From assembly GCF_958295425.1 (NCBI RefSeq), contig NC_081134.1, forward strand, positions 1-64,000: a DNA stretch of 64,000 nt, written 5' to 3'. Below are positions 24,165 to 38,200 of this stretch, piece after piece. The number at the start of each line of letters is the position of its first letter. Positions within the stretch are counted from its first letter, which is position 1. The position numbers and the translations under genes were made by a program. The notes under the pieces were generated by a model. The model worked only from the letters and a program-made list of their open reading frames with translations. It was not told the origin of the DNA and did not search any database. This stretch comes from Solea solea. Lineage: Eukaryota > Chordata > Actinopteri > Pleuronectiformes > Soleidae.

Positions 24165-27100
24165 TACTTACCTGGGACAATCTGGAACCTAAAAGAGAAT
24201 AAGAATGTACTTACCTGGGACAATTCGGAACCTAAAAGAGAACAAAAATGACATCACTATTACGTATAAGGCCAATCCTTGGCTACGTAATATTCTCGTA
24301 GGGGGTAATGACTGTTTTTCGGAGTGCTGGGCAGTGCCAAGGGGCGCACCCAGACGTGGCGGACTCCGGGAAGGGACGGTGTCGTTGAGAGTGCACTGAC
24401 TCCTCCCTCTGGGGGGGATGTCCTCTTTTCCCCAAACCTTACCCGCCAGGTCACGCACCGTACCCGCTGTGTTTCACAGATTGACTGGATCCGCCACTGA
24501 GGGCGTGCCCTGAGGCCTGCTTGGCACTCTGATCCTGGTCATATCCCTAACCCAAATTACTTATCCTAACCTTACCCTAATTGGATGCCCTGCCTAAACC
24601 TAAAACTCAATCCTAAACTAATTTGGCCCCTTTCTAATCCAAACTTAACCCCAATCTATCCCACCCCCCTTAATTAAAATACCTAATAATCTGGATCCTG
24701 CCTGAAAACCGTCCTGAGCCCCATGAAGCCTCCTTCAGCCTCACCTGAACCCCATCGCCCCCCCCAAAGAGGAGAGTGAGGCCAATTAAAGGGGAAAGTA
24801 ATAGGTGAAGGCAAAAAGAAGGACGATTGAAGGCAATATTGGAAAGGACGAAAGCAGAGGTCAAAGGTCAGAGGGCAAATTATGCCAGGGGGAGGAAGAA
24901 AGGGAGAAGGAGAGGAGGTGAAAGCCTTAATTGATCACAAGCTGTTGTGCCCGCCCTGCATCCAGAGGGGCGTGTTTAGAGGGAGTACTTAAGGAGCTGC
25001 ATCTCAGCCTCCAGCCTGTGGGTCCTCGCCTGAGGAAGGGCAATTCAGCCCGAAACGTCGCGACAGGGCCCACATATGAGCTCGTTTATTATTTTAGTTT
25101 GTTATTTTTGGGGAATCAAAATAATTTGACACTGGGGAATTCAAAAATATGCAATAAACACAATACAGTGTTATTGACAATAATAAAAATACGTAGTACT
25201 CACCTTATACCCACTATACTTACCTGGGAAAATCCTGGAAATACTTACCTGGGACAATTTGGAACCTAAAAGGGAATAAAAATGTACTTACCTGGGACAA
25301 TCTGGAACCTAAAAGAGAATAAGAATGTACTTACCTGGGACAATTCGGAACCTAAAAGAGAACAAAAATGACATCACTATTACGTATAAGGCCAATCCTT
25401 GGCTACGTAATATTCTCGTAGGGGGTAATGACTGTTTTTCGGAGTGCTGGGCAGTGCCAAGGGGCGCACCCAGACGTGGCGGACTCCGGGAAGGGACGGT
25501 GTCGTTGAGAGTGCACTGACTCCTCCCTCTGGGGGGGATGTCCTCTTTTCCCCAAACCTTACCCGCCAGGTCACGCACCGTACCCGCTGTGTTTCACAGA
25601 TTGACTGGATCCGCCACTGAGGGCGTGCCCTGAGGCCTGCTTGGCACTCTGATCCTGGTCATATCCCTAACCCAAATTACTTATCCTAACCTTACCCTAA
25701 TTGGATGCCCTGCCTAAACCTAAAACTCAATCCTAAACTAATTTGGCCCCTTTCTAATCCAAACTTAACCCCAATCTATCCCACCCCCCTTAATTAAAAT
25801 ACCTAATAATCTGGATCCTGCCTGAAAACCGTCCTGAGCCCCATGAAGCCTCCTTCAGCCTCACCTGAACCCCATCGCCCCCCCCAAAGAGGAGAGTGAG
25901 GCCAATTAAAGGGGAAAGTAATAGGTGAAGGCAAAAAGAAGGACGATTGAAGGCAATATTGGAAAGGACGAAAGCAGAGGTCAAAGGTCAGAGGGCAAAT
26001 TATGCCAGGGGGAGGAAGAAAGGGAGAAGGAGAGGAGGTGAAAGCCTTAATTGATCACAAGCTGTTGTGCCCGCCCTGCATCCAGAGGGGCGTGTTTAGA
26101 GGGAGTACTTAAGGAGCTGCATCTCAGCCTCCAGCCTGTGGGTCCTCGCCTGAGGAAGGGCAATTCAGCCCGAAACGTCGCGACAGGGCCCACATATGAG
26201 CTCGTTTATTATTTTAGTTTGTTATTTTTGGGGAATCAAAATAATTTGACACTGGGGAATTCAAAAATATGCAATAAACACAATACAGTGTTATTGACAA
26301 TAATAAAAATACGTAGTACTCACCTTATACCCACTATACTTACCTGGGAAAATCCTGGAAATACTTACCTGGGACAATTTGGAACCTAAAAGGGAATAAA
26401 AATGTACTTACCTGGGACAATCTGGAACCTAAAAGAGAATAAGAATGTACTTACCTGGGACAATTCGGAACCTAAAAGAGAACAAAAATGACATCACTAT
26501 TACGTATAAGGCCAATCCTTGGCTACGTAATATTCTCGTAGGGGGTAATGACTGTTTTTCGGAGTGCTGGGCAGTGCCAAGGGGCGCACCCAGACGTGGC
26601 GGACTCCGGGAAGGGACGGTGTCGTTGAGAGTGCACTGACTCCTCCCTCTGGGGGGGATGTCCTCTTTTCCCCAAACCTTACCCGCCAGGTCACGCACCG
26701 TACCCGCTGTGTTTCACAGATTGACTGGATCCGCCACTGAGGGCGTGCCCTGAGGCCTGCTTGGCACTCTGATCCTGGTCATATCCCTAACCCAAATTAC
26801 TTATCCTAACCTTACCCTAATTGGATGCCCTGCCTAAACCTAAAACTCAATCCTAAACTAATTTGGCCCCTTTCTAATCCAAACTTAACCCCAATCTATC
26901 CCACCCCCCTTAATTAAAATACCTAATAATCTGGATCCTGCCTGAAAACCGTCCTGAGCCCCATGAAGCCTCCTTCAGCCTCACCTGAACCCCATCGCCC
27001 CCCCCAAAGAGGAGAGTGAGGCCAATTAAAGGGGAAAGTAATAGGTGAAGGCAAAAAGAAGGACGATTGAAGGCAATATTGGAAAGGACGAAAGCAGAGG

Positions 27101-30100
27101 TCAAAGGTCAGAGGGCAAATTATGCCAGGGGGAGGAAGAAAGGGAGAAGGAGAGGAGGTGAAAGCCTTAATTGATCACAAGCTGTTGTGCCCGCCCTGCA
27201 TCCAGAGGGGCGTGTTTAGAGGGAGTACTTAAGGAGCTGCATCTCAGCCTCCAGCCTGTGGGTCCTCGCCTGAGGAAGGGCAATTCAGCCCGAAACGTCG
27301 CGACAGGGCCCACATATGAGCTCGTTTATTATTTTAGTTTGTTATTTTTGGGGAATCAAAATAATTTGACACTGGGGAATTCAAAAATATGCAATAAACA
27401 CAATACAGTGTTATTGACAATAATAAAAATACGTAGTACTCACCTTATACCCACTATACTTACCTGGGAAAATCCTGGAAATACTTACCTGGGACAATTT
27501 GGAACCTAAAAGGGAATAAAAATGTACTTACCTGGGACAATCTGGAACCTAAAAGAGAATAAGAATGTACTTACCTGGGACAATTCGGAACCTAAAAGAG
27601 AACAAAAATGACATCACTATTACGTATAAGGCCAATCCTTGGCTACGTAATATTCTCGTAGGGGGTAATGACTGTTTTTCGGAGTGCTGGGCAGTGCCAA
27701 GGGGCGCACCCAGACGTGGCGGACTCCGGGAAGGGACGGTGTCGTTGAGAGTGCACTGACTCCTCCCTCTGGGGGGGATGTCCTCTTTTCCCCAAACCTT
27801 ACCCGCCAGGTCACGCACCGTACCCGCTGTGTTTCACAGATTGACTGGATCCGCCACTGAGGGCGTGCCCTGAGGCCTGCTTGGCACTCTGATCCTGGTC
27901 ATATCCCTAACCCAAATTACTTATCCTAACCTTACCCTAATTGGATGCCCTGCCTAAACCTAAAACTCAATCCTAAACTAATTTGGCCCCTTTCTAATCC
28001 AAACTTAACCCCAATCTATCCCACCCCCCTTAATTAAAATACCTAATAATCTGGATCCTGCCTGAAAACCGTCCTGAGCCCCATGAAGCCTCCTTCAGCC
28101 TCACCTGAACCCCATCGCCCCCCCCAAAGAGGAGAGTGAGGCCAATTAAAGGGGAAAGTAATAGGTGAAGGCAAAAAGAAGGACGATTGAAGGCAATATT
28201 GGAAAGGACGAAAGCAGAGGTCAAAGGTCAGAGGGCAAATTATGCCAGGGGGAGGAAGAAAGGGAGAAGGAGAGGAGGTGAAAGCCTTAATTGATCACAA
28301 GCTGTTGTGCCCGCCCTGCATCCAGAGGGGCGTGTTTAGAGGGAGTACTTAAGGAGCTGCATCTCAGCCTCCAGCCTGTGGGTCCTCGCCTGAGGAAGGG
28401 CAATTCAGCCCGAAACGTCGCGACAGGGCCCACATATGAGCTCGTTTATTATTTTAGTTTGTTATTTTTGGGGAATCAAAATAATTTGACACTGGGGAAT
28501 TCAAAAATATGCAATAAACACAATACAGTGTTATTGACAATAATAAAAATACGTAGTACTCACCTTATACCCACTATACTTACCTGGGAAAATCCTGGAA
28601 ATACTTACCTGGGACAATTTGGAACCTAAAAGGGAATAAAAATGTACTTACCTGGGACAATCTGGAACCTAAAAGAGAATAAGAATGTACTTACCTGGGA
28701 CAATTCGGAACCTAAAAGAGAACAAAAATGACATCACTATTACGTATAAGGCCAATCCTTGGCTACGTAATATTCTCGTAGGGGGTAATGACTGTTTTTC
28801 GGAGTGCTGGGCAGTGCCAAGGGGCGCACCCAGACGTGGCGGACTCCGGGAAGGGACGGTGTCGTTGAGAGTGCACTGACTCCTCCCTCTGGGGGGGATG
28901 TCCTCTTTTCCCCAAACCTTACCCGCCAGGTCACGCACCGTACCCGCTGTGTTTCACAGATTGACTGGATCCGCCACTGAGGGCGTGCCCTGAGGCCTGC
29001 TTGGCACTCTGATCCTGGTCATATCCCTAACCCAAATTACTTATCCTAACCTTACCCTAATTGGATGCCCTGCCTAAACCTAAAACTCAATCCTAAACTA
29101 ATTTGGCCCCTTTCTAATCCAAACTTAACCCCAATCTATCCCACCCCCCTTAATTAAAATACCTAATAATCTGGATCCTGCCTGAAAACCGTCCTGAGCC
29201 CCATGAAGCCTCCTTCAGCCTCACCTGAACCCCATCGCCCCCCCCAAAGAGGAGAGTGAGGCCAATTAAAGGGGAAAGTAATAGGTGAAGGCAAAAAGAA
29301 GGACGATTGAAGGCAATATTGGAAAGGACGAAAGCAGAGGTCAAAGGTCAGAGGGCAAATTATGCCAGGGGGAGGAAGAAAGGGAGAAGGAGAGGAGGTG
29401 AAAGCCTTAATTGATCACAAGCTGTTGTGCCCGCCCTGCATCCAGAGGGGCGTGTTTAGAGGGAGTACTTAAGGAGCTGCATCTCAGCCTCCAGCCTGTG
29501 GGTCCTCGCCTGAGGAAGGGCAATTCAGCCCGAAACGTCGCGACAGGGCCCACATATGAGCTCGTTTATTATTTTAGTTTGTTATTTTTGGGGAATCAAA
29601 ATAATTTGACACTGGGGAATTCAAAAATATGCAATAAACACAATACAGTGTTATTGACAATAATAAAAATACGTAGTACTCACCTTATACCCACTATACT
29701 TACCTGGGAAAATCCTGGAAATACTTACCTGGGACAATTTGGAACCTAAAAGGGAATAAAAATGTACTTACCTGGGACAATCTGGAACCTAAAAGAGAAT
29801 AAGAATGTACTTACCTGGGACAATTCGGAACCTAAAAGAGAACAAAAATGACATCACTATTACGTATAAGGCCAATCCTTGGCTACGTAATATTCTCGTA
29901 GGGGGTAATGACTGTTTTTCGGAGTGCTGGGCAGTGCCAAGGGGCGCACCCAGACGTGGCGGACTCCGGGAAGGGACGGTGTCGTTGAGAGTGCACTGAC
30001 TCCTCCCTCTGGGGGGGATGTCCTCTTTTCCCCAAACCTTACCCGCCAGGTCACGCACCGTACCCGCTGTGTTTCACAGATTGACTGGATCCGCCACTGA

Positions 30101-31164
30101 GGGCGTGCCCTGAGGCCTGCTTGGCACTCTGATCCTGGTCATATCCCTAACCCAAATTACTTATCCTAACCTTACCCTAATTGGATGCCCTGCCTAAACC
30201 TAAAACTCAATCCTAAACTAATTTGGCCCCTTTCTAATCCAAACTTAACCCCAATCTATCCCACCCCCCTTAATTAAAATACCTAATAATCTGGATCCTG
30301 CCTGAAAACCGTCCTGAGCCCCATGAAGCCTCCTTCAGCCTCACCTGAACCCCATCGCCCCCCCCAAAGAGGAGAGTGAGGCCAATTAAAGGGGAAAGTA
30401 ATAGGTGAAGGCAAAAAGAAGGACGATTGAAGGCAATATTGGAAAGGACGAAAGCAGAGGTCAAAGGTCAGAGGGCAAATTATGCCAGGGGGAGGAAGAA
30501 AGGGAGAAGGAGAGGAGGTGAAAGCCTTAATTGATCACAAGCTGTTGTGCCCGCCCTGCATCCAGAGGGGCGTGTTTAGAGGGAGTACTTAAGGAGCTGC
30601 ATCTCAGCCTCCAGCCTGTGGGTCCTCGCCTGAGGAAGGGCAATTCAGCCCGAAACGTCGCGACAGGGCCCACATATGAGCTCGTTTATTATTTTAGTTT
30701 GTTTTTTTTGGGGAATCAAAATAATTTGACACTGGGGAATTCAAAAATATGCAATAAACACAATACAGTGTTATTGACAATAATAAAAATACGTAGTACT
30801 CACCTTATACCCACTATACTTACCTGGGAAAATCCTGGAAATACTTACCTGGGACAATTTGGAACCTAAAAGGGAATAAAAATGTACTTACCTGGGACAA
30901 TCTGGAACCTAAAAGAGAATAAGAATGTACTTACCTGGGACAATTCGGAACCTAAAAGAGAACAAAAATGACATCACTATTACGTATAAGGCCAATCCTT
31001 GGCTACGTAATATTCTCGTAGGGGGTAATGACTGTTTTTCGGAGTGCTGGGCAGTGCCAAGGGGCGCACCCAGACGTGGCGGACTCCGGGAAGGGACGGT
31101 GTCGTTGAGAGTGCACTGACTCCTCCCTCTGGGGGGGATGTCCTCTTTTCCCCAAACCTTACCC
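24165..31164. repeat. 1,120-bp satellite, array 4 (6.25 units)
   Basis: 7,000 bp, exactly 6.25 units, with the same start and end points as array 3. Only the last unit carries the T-run variant. Confidence 0.95.
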
Positions 31165-31384
31165 TTACCCTACCCTATGACCGCAAAATGGTGGTTTTCA
31201 TCCCTATACCTTACCCTAACCCTAACCCTACCCTTACCCTAACCCGAACCCCAACCCTAACCCTAACCCTGACGGCAAGATTCAATTTTGTCTAGACCTT
31301 ACCCTTACCCTTACCCCTTACCCTAACCCTTACCCCTTACCCTAACCCTAACCCTAACCCTACCCTAACCCTAACCCTAACCCT
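31165..31384. repeat. Junction segment J, copy 4
   Basis: Same 220-bp composite as copy 1. Confidence 0.85.
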
Positions 31385-31820
31385 CTGCCCGGGAACGTTT
31401 GGGAGACTCGAAAACTAGTCCATTGGAAAGCCCGTGGCCACATTAGGGGGGGGGGACAAAAATTCAAGTCAATCCGAAAAAGTCAGATTTTGACGGTTTT
31501 TGGGAAATAACTCAAAAACTACACGTTTGGTCATGGGGTGTTTTAGGCTGGCTAAGTGCGGCTCCTCGAGACGCATCGTTAGACACCTAGCTCGGCTTTC
31601 TAGCACCTTCCTAACTCGAGATAAGTTCAGAATGACCGAAGAATTTTCGGTCATTTTTCCATATCTCGGCTTCCTTTTGTCCCACAATCACGGGGGTTTC
31701 ACCAGGGGCTCCGGGGGGTGCCTAAATGGGGGGGCGGACGTTGGTTTGGAGTCGATCCCACCTTCCGTTCAAAAGTTATTCCCGGAATGACCGCAAAATG
31801 GTGGTTTTCATCCCTATACC
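31385..31820. repeat. Spacer segment U, copy 5
   Basis: Same length and landmarks as copy 1. Confidence 0.85.
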
Positions 31821-32291
31821 TAACCCTAACCCTAACCCTAACCCTTACCCTTACCCTTACCCCTAACCCTTACCCTAACCCTAACCCTAACCCCTAACCC
31901 TAACCCTAACCCTAACCCTAACCCTAACCCTAACCCAACCCTTACCCTAACCCTTACCCTAACCCTAACCCTAACCCTAACCCTAACCCTTACCCTAACC
32001 CTTACCCCTAACCCTTACCCTAACCCTTACCCTTACCCTAACCCTTACCCTAACCCTAACCCTTACCCTAACCCTTACCCTAACCCTAACCCTTACCCTA
32101 ACCCTTACCCTTACCCTAACCCTTACCCTAACCCTAACCCTACCCTAACCCCTAACCCTAACCCTAACCCTAACCCTAACCCTAACCCTTACCCTTACCC
32201 TTACCCTAACCCTAACCCTAACCCTTACCCTTACCCTAACCCTTACCCTAACCCTTACCCTAACCCTTACCCCTAACCCTAACCCTAACCC
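31821..32291. repeat. Interstitial telomeric tract
   Basis: 471 bp. The right-hand ~190 bp repeat the tract before arrays 3 and 6. The left part is an extra, differently ordered telomeric stretch. Confidence 0.93.
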
Positions 32292-35200
32292 TACTTACCT
32301 GGGACAATCTGGAACCTAAAAGAGAATAAGAATGTACTTACCTGGGACAATTCGGAACCTAAAAGAGAACAAAAATGACATCACTATTACGTATAAGGCC
32401 AATCCTTGGCTACGTAATATTCTCGTAGGGGGTAATGACTGTTTTTCGGAGTGCTGGGCAGTGCCAAGGGGCGCACCCAGACGTGGCGGACTCCGGGAAG
32501 GGACGGTGTCGTTGAGAGTGCACTGACTCCTCCCTCTGGGGGGGATGTCCTCTTTTCCCCAAACCTTACCCGCCAGGTCACGCACCGTACCCGCTGTGTT
32601 TCACAGATTGACTGGATCCGCCACTGAGGGCGTGCCCTGAGGCCTGCTTGGCACTCTGATCCTGGTCATATCCCTAACCCAAATTACTTATCCTAACCTT
32701 ACCCTAATTGGATGCCCTGCCTAAACCTAAAACTCAATCCTAAACTAATTTGGCCCCTTTCTAATCCAAACTTAACCCCAATCTATCCCACCCCCCTTAA
32801 TTAAAATACCTAATAATCTGGATCCTGCCTGAAAACCGTCCTGAGCCCCATGAAGCCTCCTTCAGCCTCACCTGAACCCCATCGCCCCCCCCAAAGAGGA
32901 GAGTGAGGCCAATTAAAGGGGAAAGTAATAGGTGAAGGCAAAAAGAAGGACGATTGAAGGCAATATTGGAAAGGACGAAAGCAGAGGTCAAAGGTCAGAG
33001 GGCAAATTATGCCAGGGGGAGGAAGAAAGGGAGAAGGAGAGGAGGTGAAAGCCTTAATTGATCACAAGCTGTTGTGCCCGCCCTGCATCCAGAGGGGCGT
33101 GTTTAGAGGGAGTACTTAAGGAGCTGCATCTCAGCCTCCAGCCTGTGGGTCCTCGCCTGAGGAAGGGCAATTCAGCCCGAAACGTCGCGACAGGGCCCAC
33201 ATATGAGCTCGTTTATTATTTTAGTTTGTTATTTTTGGGGAATCAAAATAATTTGACACTGGGGAATTCAAAAATATGCAATAAACACAATACAGTGTTA
33301 TTGACAATAATAAAAATACGTAGTACTCACCTTATACCCACTATACTTACCTGGGAAAATCCTGGAAATACTTACCTGGGACAATTTGGAACCTAAAAGG
33401 GAATAAAAATGTACTTACCTGGGACAATCTGGAACCTAAAAGAGAATAAGAATGTACTTACCTGGGACAATTCGGAACCTAAAAGAGAACAAAAATGACA
33501 TCACTATTACGTATAAGGCCAATCCTTGGCTACGTAATATTCTCGTAGGGGGTAATGACTGTTTTTCGGAGTGCTGGGCAGTGCCAAGGGGCGCACCCAG
33601 ACGTGGCGGACTCCGGGAAGGGACGGTGTCGTTGAGAGTGCACTGACTCCTCCCTCTGGGGGGGATGTCCTCTTTTCCCCAAACCTTACCCGCCAGGTCA
33701 CGCACCGTACCCGCTGTGTTTCACAGATTGACTGGATCCGCCACTGAGGGCGTGCCCTGAGGCCTGCTTGGCACTCTGATCCTGGTCATATCCCTAACCC
33801 AAATTACTTATCCTAACCTTACCCTAATTGGATGCCCTGCCTAAACCTAAAACTCAATCCTAAACTAATTTGGCCCCTTTCTAATCCAAACTTAACCCCA
33901 ATCTATCCCACCCCCCTTAATTAAAATACCTAATAATCTGGATCCTGCCTGAAAACCGTCCTGAGCCCCATGAAGCCTCCTTCAGCCTCACCTGAACCCC
34001 ATCGCCCCCCCCAAAGAGGAGAGTGAGGCCAATTAAAGGGGAAAGTAATAGGTGAAGGCAAAAAGAAGGACGATTGAAGGCAATATTGGAAAGGACGAAA
34101 GCAGAGGTCAAAGGTCAGAGGGCAAATTATGCCAGGGGGAGGAAGAAAGGGAGAAGGAGAGGAGGTGAAAGCCTTAATTGATCACAAGCTGTTGTGCCCG
34201 CCCTGCATCCAGAGGGGCGTGTTTAGAGGGAGTACTTAAGGAGCTGCATCTCAGCCTCCAGCCTGTGGGTCCTCGCCTGAGGAAGGGCAATTCAGCCCGA
34301 AACGTCGCGACAGGGCCCACATATGAGCTCGTTTATTATTTTAGTTTGTTATTTTTGGGGAATCAAAATAATTTGACACTGGGGAATTCAAAAATATGCA
34401 ATAAACACAATACAGTGTTATTGACAATAATAAAAATACGTAGTACTCACCTTATACCCACTATACTTACCTGGGAAAATCCTGGAAATACTTACCTGGG
34501 ACAATTTGGAACCTAAAAGGGAATAAAAATGTACTTACCTGGGACAATCTGGAACCTAAAAGAGAATAAGAATGTACTTACCTGGGACAATTCGGAACCT
34601 AAAAGAGAACAAAAATGACATCACTATTACGTATAAGGCCAATCCTTGGCTACGTAATATTCTCGTAGGGGGTAATGACTGTTTTTCGGAGTGCTGGGCA
34701 GTGCCAAGGGGCGCACCCAGACGTGGCGGACTCCGGGAAGGGACGGTGTCGTTGAGAGTGCACTGACTCCTCCCTCTGGGGGGGATGTCCTCTTTTCCCC
34801 AAACCTTACCCGCCAGGTCACGCACCGTACCCGCTGTGTTTCACAGATTGACTGGATCCGCCACTGAGGGCGTGCCCTGAGGCCTGCTTGGCACTCTGAT
34901 CCTGGTCATATCCCTAACCCAAATTACTTATCCTAACCTTACCCTAATTGGATGCCCTGCCTAAACCTAAAACTCAATCCTAAACTAATTTGGCCCCTTT
35001 CTAATCCAAACTTAACCCCAATCTATCCCACCCCCCTTAATTAAAATACCTAATAATCTGGATCCTGCCTGAAAACCGTCCTGAGCCCCATGAAGCCTCC
35101 TTCAGCCTCACCTGAACCCCATCGCCCCCCCCAAAGAGGAGAGTGAGGCCAATTAAAGGGGAAAGTAATAGGTGAAGGCAAAAAGAAGGACGATTGAAGG

Positions 35201-38200
35201 CAATATTGGAAAGGACGAAAGCAGAGGTCAAAGGTCAGAGGGCAAATTATGCCAGGGGGAGGAAGAAAGGGAGAAGGAGAGGAGGTGAAAGCCTTAATTG
35301 ATCACAAGCTGTTGTGCCCGCCCTGCATCCAGAGGGGCGTGTTTAGAGGGAGTACTTAAGGAGCTGCATCTCAGCCTCCAGCCTGTGGGTCCTCGCCTGA
35401 GGAAGGGCAATTCAGCCCGAAACGTCGCGACAGGGCCCACATATGAGCTCGTTTATTATTTTAGTTTGTTATTTTTGGGGAATCAAAATAATTTGACACT
35501 GGGGAATTCAAAAATATGCAATAAACACAATACAGTGTTATTGACAATAATAAAAATACGTAGTACTCACCTTATACCCACTATACTTACCTGGGAAAAT
35601 CCTGGAAATACTTACCTGGGACAATTTGGAACCTAAAAGGGAATAAAAATGTACTTACCTGGGACAATCTGGAACCTAAAAGAGAATAAGAATGTACTTA
35701 CCTGGGACAATTCGGAACCTAAAAGAGAACAAAAATGACATCACTATTACGTATAAGGCCAATCCTTGGCTACGTAATATTCTCGTAGGGGGTAATGACT
35801 GTTTTTCGGAGTGCTGGGCAGTGCCAAGGGGCGCACCCAGACGTGGCGGACTCCGGGAAGGGACGGTGTCGTTGAGAGTGCACTGACTCCTCCCTCTGGG
35901 GGGGATGTCCTCTTTTCCCCAAACCTTACCCGCCAGGTCACGCACCGTACCCGCTGTGTTTCACAGATTGACTGGATCCGCCACTGAGGGCGTGCCCTGA
36001 GGCCTGCTTGGCACTCTGATCCTGGTCATATCCCTAACCCAAATTACTTATCCTAACCTTACCCTAATTGGATGCCCTGCCTAAACCTAAAACTCAATCC
36101 TAAACTAATTTGGCCCCTTTCTAATCCAAACTTAACCCCAATCTATCCCACCCCCCTTAATTAAAATACCTAATAATCTGGATCCTGCCTGAAAACCGTC
36201 CTGAGCCCCATGAAGCCTCCTTCAGCCTCACCTGAACCCCATCGCCCCCCCCAAAGAGGAGAGTGAGGCCAATTAAAGGGGAAAGTAATAGGTGAAGGCA
36301 AAAAGAAGGACGATTGAAGGCAATATTGGAAAGGACGAAAGCAGAGGTCAAAGGTCAGAGGGCAAATTATGCCAGGGGGAGGAAGAAAGGGAGAAGGAGA
36401 GGAGGTGAAAGCCTTAATTGATCACAAGCTGTTGTGCCCGCCCTGCATCCAGAGGGGCGTGTTTAGAGGGAGTACTTAAGGAGCTGCATCTCAGCCTCCA
36501 GCCTGTGGGTCCTCGCCTGAGGAAGGGCAATTCAGCCCGAAACGTCGCGACAGGGCCCACATATGAGCTCGTTTATTATTTTAGTTTGTTATTTTTGGGG
36601 AATCAAAATAATTTGACACTGGGGAATTCAAAAATATGCAATAAACACAATACAGTGTTATTGACAATAATAAAAATACGTAGTACTCACCTTATACCCA
36701 CTATACTTACCTGGGAAAATCCTGGAAATACTTACCTGGGACAATTTGGAACCTAAAAGGGAATAAAAATGTACTTACCTGGGACAATCTGGAACCTAAA
36801 AGAGAATAAGAATGTACTTACCTGGGACAATTCGGAACCTAAAAGAGAACAAAAATGACATCACTATTACGTATAAGGCCAATCCTTGGCTACGTAATAT
36901 TCTCGTAGGGGGTAATGACTGTTTTTCGGAGTGCTGGGCAGTGCCAAGGGGCGCACCCAGACGTGGCGGACTCCGGGAAGGGACGGTGTCGTTGAGAGTG
37001 CACTGACTCCTCCCTCTGGGGGGGATGTCCTCTTTTCCCCAAACCTTACCCGCCAGGTCACGCACCGTACCCGCTGTGTTTCACAGATTGACTGGATCCG
37101 CCACTGAGGGCGTGCCCTGAGGCCTGCTTGGCACTCTGATCCTGGTCATATCCCTAACCCAAATTACTTATCCTAACCTTACCCTAATTGGATGCCCTGC
37201 CTAAACCTAAAACTCAATCCTAAACTAATTTGGCCCCTTTCTAATCCAAACTTAACCCCAATCTATCCCACCCCCCTTAATTAAAATACCTAATAATCTG
37301 GATCCTGCCTGAAAACCGTCCTGAGCCCCATGAAGCCTCCTTCAGCCTCACCTGAACCCCATCGCCCCCCCCAAAGAGGAGAGTGAGGCCAATTAAAGGG
37401 GAAAGTAATAGGTGAAGGCAAAAAGAAGGACGATTGAAGGCAATATTGGAAAGGACGAAAGCAGAGGTCAAAGGTCAGAGGGCAAATTATGCCAGGGGGA
37501 GGAAGAAAGGGAGAAGGAGAGGAGGTGAAAGCCTTAATTGATCACAAGCTGTTGTGCCCGCCCTGCATCCAGAGGGGCGTGTTTAGAGGGAGTACTTAAG
37601 GAGCTGCATCTCAGCCTCCAGCCTGTGGGTCCTCGCCTGAGGAAGGGCAATTCAGCCCGAAACGTCGCGACAGGGCCCACATATGAGCTCGTTTATTATT
37701 TTAGTTTGTTATTTTTGGGGAATCAAAATAATTTGACACTGGGGAATTCAAAAATATGCAATAAACACAATACAGTGTTATTGACAATAATAAAAATACG
37801 TAGTACTCACCTTATACCCACTATACTTACCTGGGAAAATCCTGGAAATACTTACCTGGGACAATTTGGAACCTAAAAGGGAATAAAAATGTACTTACCT
37901 GGGACAATCTGGAACCTAAAAGAGAATAAGAATGTACTTACCTGGGACAATTCGGAACCTAAAAGAGAACAAAAATGACATCACTATTACGTATAAGGCC
38001 AATCCTTGGCTACGTAATATTCTCGTAGGGGGTAATGACTGTTTTTCGGAGTGCTGGGCAGTGCCAAGGGGCGCACCCAGACGTGGCGGACTCCGGGAAG
38101 GGACGGTGTCGTTGAGAGTGCACTGACTCCTCCCTCTGGGGGGGATGTCCTCTTTTCCCCAAACCTTACCCGCCAGGTCACGCACCGTACCCGCTGTGTT